A DNA stretch of 64,000 nt from contig JACKLL010000007.1 in the NCBI GenBank assembly GCA_024235935.1, forward strand, positions 161,406 through 225,405. The letters are read 5' to 3'. Below are positions 59,763 through 64,000 of the stretch, one piece after another. The notes beneath the pieces are model-generated. The model ran no database searches and was not told where the DNA came from. It saw only the letters and a list, made by a program, of their open reading frames with translations. Each line of letters opens with the position of its first letter. Within the stretch, counting starts at the first letter, position 1. A program made the translations under genes and the position numbers. This DNA comes from Rhodoferax sp. GTDB lineage: Bacteria > Pseudomonadota > Gammaproteobacteria > Burkholderiales > Burkholderiaceae_C.

Positions 59763-61580
59763 TTGCGCCAGAGCTTGATCCTGCTGCTGGTGCTGGTCGC
59801 GCAAACCGCAGCGGCCCAGGTATTGCAGTTGCAGCAGGCCGATGCCACGGTCACACTGGACGGCGAGTCGACCCGGGACACCGTCAGCCTTCCCTACCAC
59901 TGGGACCGGCGCCACGGCGGCCAGGCCGGGCTTGCCGAGTTCCAGTTGCAGTTCGACCTCGACCCGCTGCCGAACGAGCCCTATGGCATCTACCTGCCGC
60001 GCCTGGGCAACGCCTATGCGATCTGGCTCAACGGCCAGCTGCTGCAGCGCGAAGGTGATCTGCAGCAGGGCAATGGTGCCGATTTCGCCAAGGCTCCACG
60101 CTATGTCGATATCGTCCCTGGCTTGCTGCAACACCACAACCGGCTCCAGGTACGAATCCGGGCCGATGTCGGTCGGCGTGGTGGACTGGCCCCGATCGCG
60201 GTAGGCCCCGAGCATGCCGTGCGAGCGCTCTACCAGCAGGATTTCACCTGGCGCATTTCGGGTTCGGCCGTGGTGGCCATTGCCAATCTGCTGGTGGCGC
60301 TGATGGCATTGGCATTGTGGGCGACCCAGGTCGACAACAGCGGCCCGGGGCGCCCCCGGCGCGACCCCTTGTATCTGTTTGCCGGCCTGGCAGAGCTGGC
60401 CTGGACGCTGCGGGTGGCTGACGCCGTGATCGAACACCCGTTCGTCGACTGGCCCTGGTGGGGCATGCTGACGATCACCGCATTGACCGTATGGGTCTGC
60501 AGCATGATCCTGTTCTGCGTCGAGGTCGCCAACTGGCGTCAGCTCGATGCCATGTCCTGGCTGCGCCGCTGGATGGCACTGATGGTAGTCCTGAGCCCGC
60601 CGGCAGCCTATATGGCGATGGTGTCCGGGATCCCGATGGCGCTGACCTTGCTGTACGCGGCCCTGGCCATCACGGCGTTCGCCTTTCTGACGCAGTTCCT
60701 GATCCAGACCCGGGCAGCGACGCTGCAGCACAGGATCGTGGCGACCGCAATCCTGCTCAACATCGGCATCGGGGTGCGCGATCTGGTGGCGTTCCGCCTG
60801 AGCGACAGCTACGGCGGCAACACCTGGATGCGCTACAGCTCACTGATGTTTGGCCTGGCACTGGCCTACATCGTGCTCTCGCGCCTGCACCAGGCCACCA
60901 CCCAGGCGCGCGATCTGCTGACGCACATGGAAGAACGCGTGGCCAGCAAGGAGGCCGAGCTGCAATTGCTCTATCCGCGCATGGAACAACTGGCCCGCGA
61001 CCATGAACGTGCCGCCGAGCGCAGCCGCATCCTGCGCGACATGCACGACGGCGTCGGCTCGCACATCAGCACGGCCATCCGGCAGTTGCAGAACGGCAAG
61101 GCGAGCCAGGACGACATCCTGCACACGCTGCGCGACGCACTCGACCAGCTCAAGCTGTCGATCGACGCGATGCATCTTCCGCCGGGCGACGTCGGCGCGC
61201 TGCTGGCCAACATCCGCTACCGGCTGGAGTCCCGCATCCAGGCCTGTGGCGTCGAACTGCAGTGGGACGTGGAGGAACTCGCGCCGATTTCCCGCCTGGA
61301 CACCAATGCCATGGGTCAGCTGCAGTTCATGCTGTTCGAGGCCTTCTCCAATGTTCTGCAGCATGCCCACGCCACCATGCTGCGGGTTGCGGCGGTCCCG
61401 CACGGGCCCGGCAGCCATGGGCTGCTGTTGCAGATCATCGACAACGGCGTGGGCTACGACCCCACGGTGTCCAAGCGCAACGGCCTGCGGTCCATGCAGC
61501 AACGGGCCCAGGCCATCGGTGTCGAGCTGCGACTGGTGAGTGAACCTGGGCGCAGCATGGTCGAGATCACGGCGTACTGA
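59763..61580 (+). CDS. sensor histidine kinase, 7TM-type with NarX-like core (TTG start)
   Basis: The 605-residue protein is given a TTG start at 59763, which opens a signal peptide (LRQSLILLLVLVAQTAAAQ) 67 bases after the regulator stop; in-frame starts upstream fall in the regulator gene. A periplasmic jelly-roll-like domain (~20-165) is followed by about seven membrane helices (~170-390), a coiled coil, the HisKA_3 motif ILRDMHDGVGSHIS with His428, and an ATPase domain (NVLQHAHATML, IIDNGVGYDP, GLRSMQQRA). It should phosphorylate the NarL-type regulator encoded upstream. The sensor layout is like 7TMR-DISM receptors, often for small extracellular molecules. Confidence 0.88.
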   Translation: MRQSLILLLVLVAQTAAAQVLQLQQADATVTLDGESTRDTVSLPYHWDRRHGGQAGLAEFQLQFDLDPLPNEPYGIYLPRLGNAYAIWLNGQLLQREGDLQQGNGADFAKAPRYVDIVPGLLQHHNRLQVRIRADVGRRGGLAPIAVGPEHAVRALYQQDFTWRISGSAVVAIANLLVALMALALWATQVDNSGPGRPRRDPLYLFAGLAELAWTLRVADAVIEHPFVDWPWWGMLTITALTVWVCSMILFCVEVANWRQLDAMSWLRRWMALMVVLSPPAAYMAMVSGIPMALTLLYAALAITAFAFLTQFLIQTRAATLQHRIVATAILLNIGIGVRDLVAFRLSDSYGGNTWMRYSSLMFGLALAYIVLSRLHQATTQARDLLTHMEERVASKEAELQLLYPRMEQLARDHERAAERSRILRDMHDGVGSHISTAIRQLQNGKASQDDILHTLRDALDQLKLSIDAMHLPPGDVGALLANIRYRLESRIQACGVELQWDVEELAPISRLDTNAMGQLQFMLFEAFSNVLQHAHATMLRVAAVPHGPGSHGLLLQIIDNGVGYDPTVSKRNGLRSMQQRAQAIGVELRLVSEPGRSMVEITAY

Positions 61581-61598
61581 CGCGGTGGCAGCCCGTGC

Positions 61599-61611
61599 GC
61601 GCCTTCGGCGC
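61599..61611. terminator. small hairpin between convergent genes
   Basis: gcgcc-ttc-ggcgc is a 5-bp stem in the 67-base gap between the kinase gene and the RCC1-like gene. It is a weak candidate for a bidirectional terminator. Confidence 0.3.
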
Positions 61612-61647
61612 CAGGCGACATCGGCCGCCGGCCCCCTGCGCCGTCGT

Positions 61648-62754
61648 TCAGAGCGCTGCCGGCAAGGGCAGCCGCGCCGGCAGTTCTCCCGGCGCCCATT
61701 GCCAAAGCCCGCCATCGGTCGTCAGCGCGATGTTGTCGGTGAAACCGCTGCTGCACGCGACGACATGTTCGAGCACACGCCGGGGCAGAAAGCCGGCGCC
61801 CTCGCCCCAGACCCACAAGGACCCGTCGCGCCGGATCGCCATGCTCTGACGGCGACCGGTCGCGATCTGGCGCACCCCTGCAAACTGGAATCCCCAGCTG
61901 GCGGCCTTGTCGCCAAAACCATGGACGCCCAGCGGACCGTGGCGGTTGCCGCCGGTTCCCAGCACACGGCCATCGGCCCGCAGGTACAGGGCATGGTCGG
62001 AATGGGCCACCACGGCCACCGCGTCCCGTGCCACCGGAGTCCAACCCGGGCTTTCGGTCAGCAGGCCATTGCCATACTGGCCACGCTCTGCACTTCCGCG
62101 CACGAACAATCGCCCATCGACCGCCACGTAATAGTCCGCCCCGTCACCGACCGACGCATGCACCACGGCATTGGCACTGCGGGTCCAGGCCGACTGTGCT
62201 GTCGCACGCTCCCACAGGCTGCCGTCACACCGGATGGCCAACAGGCCGCTGCGCCCGGCAGCCATCCAGACCACCTCGTCGAGCAGGACCGCAGTCTGGT
62301 CCGATCCGAATGGCCAGCCCAGCAGGCGACGCCTGTCGTCGAGAACATAGGCCTGCGATTCCCCCGCGGCCACCTGGACGGCCCCCTGAAAGACGGCACG
62401 TGGGGCATTGCTGCCGCGCCATGTGTAAACCGTGCCACTGACCAGGGCCAGCTTGTGGTCGCCATTGGCCGCCACCGGCGTGCGGTGGCGCATGGCACGC
62501 TCGGCACTGGCGGCGCAGCCGGCCTGCGGCGCGTCCGATGGGACGGGTGCGGCCGCGGCGACCGTGGCAGGCGGGACTGCAGCAGCGCGTTCGACCCGGT
62601 CGACCGCTGCGCAACCGGACCACAGTCCGACGCAGAGCACCAGCACGGGGACGACCGGTCGCCAGGCGTGCTGTCCTGGAGTGTGTTTGCGCCCAGCTGC
62701 CCGCGGGGCTGACCGGACCCCATGGCCGGCCCGCAAAGATTGCGCATGTCGCAT
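61648..62754 (-). CDS. RCC1/BNR-repeat-like lipoprotein
   Basis: The 368-residue protein starts at ATG 62754 (gaggag upstream), with a positively charged N-terminus and a hydrophobic stretch ending LWSGC (lipoprotein-like, Cys near 47). From residue ~95 on it is built of repeated strands of RCC1/regulator-of-condensation type: phrases such as HKLALVSGTVYTW, AIRCDGSLWERA, YLRADGRVLGTGGN, AIRRDGSLWVWGEG, and ALTTDGGLWQWAPG recur about every 45-50 residues. It probably forms a beta-propeller in the periplasm or at the cell surface. No binding partner is known. Confidence 0.8.
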   Translation of the reverse strand: MRHAQSLRAGHGVRSAPRAAGRKHTPGQHAWRPVVPVLVLCVGLWSGCAAVDRVERAAAVPPATVAAAAPVPSDAPQAGCAASAERAMRHRTPVAANGDHKLALVSGTVYTWRGSNAPRAVFQGAVQVAAGESQAYVLDDRRRLLGWPFGSDQTAVLLDEVVWMAAGRSGLLAIRCDGSLWERATAQSAWTRSANAVVHASVGDGADYYVAVDGRLFVRGSAERGQYGNGLLTESPGWTPVARDAVAVVAHSDHALYLRADGRVLGTGGNRHGPLGVHGFGDKAASWGFQFAGVRQIATGRRQSMAIRRDGSLWVWGEGAGFLPRRVLEHVVACSSGFTDNIALTTDGGLWQWAPGELPARLPLPAAL

Positions 62755-62851
62755 GGATGTCTCCTCGTTCTGCCTGACCGGCATGCCCGCCCTGAGAACC
62801 CGTCGAATGCGCACCACCAGGGCCGCCGCGTACGGCCGCCCGGATTGCCCG

Positions 62852-63799
62852 TCAGGCGGCCCGCTGGGGCCGCAGATTCTCCAGCATGTCCTGCACCATG
62901 GCATCCAGATCGTAGCGGCCCTTCCAGCCCCAGTCACGCTGCGCTGCACCGTCGTCGATCGAGCGCGGCCAGCTATCGGCAATGGCCTGGCGAAAATCCG
63001 GCGCATACGCGATCGAGAAGCCGGGTACCTGGCGCGCAATGGCCGCGCCAATCTCGGCCGGCGTGAAGCTGATGCCGGCCAGGTTGTACGACTGGCGCTC
63101 ACGCACCGACGCGGCCGGCGCCTCCATCAGCTCCAGCGTGGCGCGGATGGCATCGGGCATGTACATCATCGGCAGTGCGGTGTCGGCGGCCAGGAAGCTG
63201 GTGTAGCGCCCCGCATCGAGGGCGGCATGGAAGATCTCGATCGCATAGTCGGTCGTTCCACCGCCTGGCGCGGTCTTCCAGCTGATCAGGCCAGGATAGC
63301 GCAGCGAGCGCACGTCGACGCCATGCACCCGGTGGTACCAGGCGCACCAGCCCTCTCCGGCCAGCTTGGAGATGCCGTAGACCGTGGTCGGATCCATCAC
63401 GGTCTTTTGCGGCGTGTGGTCGCGCGGCGTCGAGGGTCCGAACGCGGCGATCGAACTGGGCCAGAACACGCGCTCGAGCTTGTGCGTGCGTGCCAGCTCG
63501 AGCACGTTGAGCAGGCCCTTCATGTTCAGGTCCCAGGCCCATTTCGGATGCTGCTCGCCGCGCGCCGACAAGGCCGCCGCAAGCAGGTAGATCTGCGTGA
63601 TCTGGTGCCGCTCGACGATGGCCGTCAGCGCACTGGCCTCGGTCGCGTCGAGCACTTCATGGTGTACGCCGATCACCCGGCCTTCGGGTGCGAGGTCGCT
63701 GGTGACGACGGCCGCACGCCCATGCCGCTGCACCAGCGCATGGGTCAGTTCAGTGCCGATCTGGCCGTTGGCACCGATGATCAGGATCCGCGGTGCCAT
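62852..63799 (-). CDS. tdh: NAD-dependent epimerase-type L-threonine 3-dehydrogenase
   Basis: The 315-residue extended SDR has ILIIGANGQIGTELTHAL as its NAD motif, YLLAAALSARGEQHP, and the catalytic Tyr-x3-Lys in TVYGISKLAGEGW. The phrase PSSIAAFGPSTP and the C-terminal DSWPRSIDDGAAQRDWGW are typical of the short-chain (GalE-like) threonine dehydrogenases. It oxidises threonine to 2-amino-3-ketobutyrate, which kbl, encoded one base upstream in the same operon, cleaves to glycine and acetyl-CoA. The gene pairing strongly supports the assignment over a sugar epimerase. Confidence 0.9.
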   Translation of the reverse strand: MAPRILIIGANGQIGTELTHALVQRHGRAAVVTSDLAPEGRVIGVHHEVLDATEASALTAIVERHQITQIYLLAAALSARGEQHPKWAWDLNMKGLLNVLELARTHKLERVFWPSSIAAFGPSTPRDHTPQKTVMDPTTVYGISKLAGEGWCAWYHRVHGVDVRSLRYPGLISWKTAPGGGTTDYAIEIFHAALDAGRYTSFLAADTALPMMYMPDAIRATLELMEAPAASVRERQSYNLAGISFTPAEIGAAIARQVPGFSIAYAPDFRQAIADSWPRSIDDGAAQRDWGWKGRYDLDAMVQDMLENLRPQRAA

Positions 63800-63800
63800 G

Positions 63801-64000
63801 TCAGGCCCCTGGTCTGAGCAGACCGAGCTCGCGTCCCGCCTGCGCAAACGCCGCCACCGCCTGCTCCAGGTCGGCGCGCTCATGCACGGCGCTGATCTGC
63901 ACCCGGATCCGCGCCTGCCCCTTGGGCACGACCGGAAAGAAGAAGCCCACCACGTAGATACCCAGCTCGAGCAGCCGCGCCGCCAGCTTCTGCGCCGCCA
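63801..64000 (-). CDS. kbl: 2-amino-3-ketobutyrate CoA ligase (glycine C-acetyltransferase), 3' part
   Basis: Only the last ~66 codons are in the window; the gene continues beyond base 64000. The C-terminal sequence LLELGIYVVGFFFPVVPKG and QARIRVQISAVHERADLEQ is characteristic of Kbl, a PLP-dependent alpha-oxoamine synthase. It cleaves 2-amino-3-ketobutyrate with CoA to glycine and acetyl-CoA. Its stop is one base before the ATG of the threonine dehydrogenase gene, so the two form an operon for threonine breakdown. Confidence 0.92.
   Translation of the reverse strand, partial: AAQKLAARLLELGIYVVGFFFPVVPKGQARIRVQISAVHERADLEQAVAAFAQAGRELGLLRPGA

Overview
The window is GC-rich, densely coded DNA that looks like a chromosome segment of a beta-proteobacterium of the order Burkholderiales, most likely family Comamonadaceae. 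The evidence is Bug/TctC-type binding proteins, Liv-type ABC loci with an embedded CoA ligase, GntR/LysR/MarR regulators, and intergenic repeats with runs such as CCCCCTTGGG. I saw no tRNA, rRNA, CRISPR array, insertion sequence or phage gene. About 61 protein genes are supported; the first (amidohydrolase) and last (kbl) are cut by the window ends. 

Layout. 1-3.5 kb: amidohydrolase, DoxX and MFS efflux genes in an overlapping run. 3.5-6.1 kb: a DUF3297 protein, an M48-type protease, and a GDT1/UPF0016 manganese exporter behind a clear yybP-ykoY (Mn2+) riboswitch. 6.1-10.5 kb: a PhoQ/QseC-type two-component system with a PepSY protein, divergent from a three-gene cytochrome operon (DUF1924 cytochrome, diheme cytochrome c, cytochrome b), with 11-bp-spaced direct repeats between them. 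10.5-13 kb: a P-type cation ATPase. 13-15.8 kb: a PdxA-family dehydrogenase plus a Bug binding protein, divergent from a GntR regulator with a perfect palindrome between them. 15.8-18.4 kb: MarR regulator, GIY-YIG-like protein, divergent pyrophosphatase, SrkA-type kinase. 

18.4-44 kb is the most striking region: 22 genes on one strand, many overlapping by 4 bases, that look like one very long catabolic operon. It holds four different carotenoid-cleavage-oxygenase-family proteins, each with the full set of four iron-binding histidines, a PaaN-like aldehyde dehydrogenase, two acyl-CoA synthetases, two thiolases, an SDR dehydrogenase, a DUF1295 steroid-reductase-like membrane protein, a nitronate-monooxygenase-like flavoprotein, an alpha/beta hydrolase, a Bug protein, a complete Liv-type ABC importer, a MOSC protein and an unusual regulator with two HxlR domains, each followed by a Cys/His metal-binding motif. 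The inferred theme is uptake of an unsaturated (phenylpropenoid, stilbenoid, terpenoid or apocarotenoid-like) acid, oxidative C=C cleavage, aldehyde oxidation, CoA activation and beta-oxidation-like thiolysis. The substrate cannot be read from the sequence. 

44-64 kb is a mixed housekeeping and stress region: LysR/MFS divergent pair, K+ channel, a lipoprotein, a DUF2855 protein, a 73-bp triple tandem repeat, ohrR-ohr with an OhrR-box-like palindrome, a GMC oxidoreductase, an Asp/Glu racemase-like protein, AMP nucleosidase, a serine hydrolase, an atypical SDR, glutathione reductase, a NarL-type two-component system, an RCC1-like lipoprotein, and a threonine-degradation pair (kbl followed by an epimerase-type threonine dehydrogenase).
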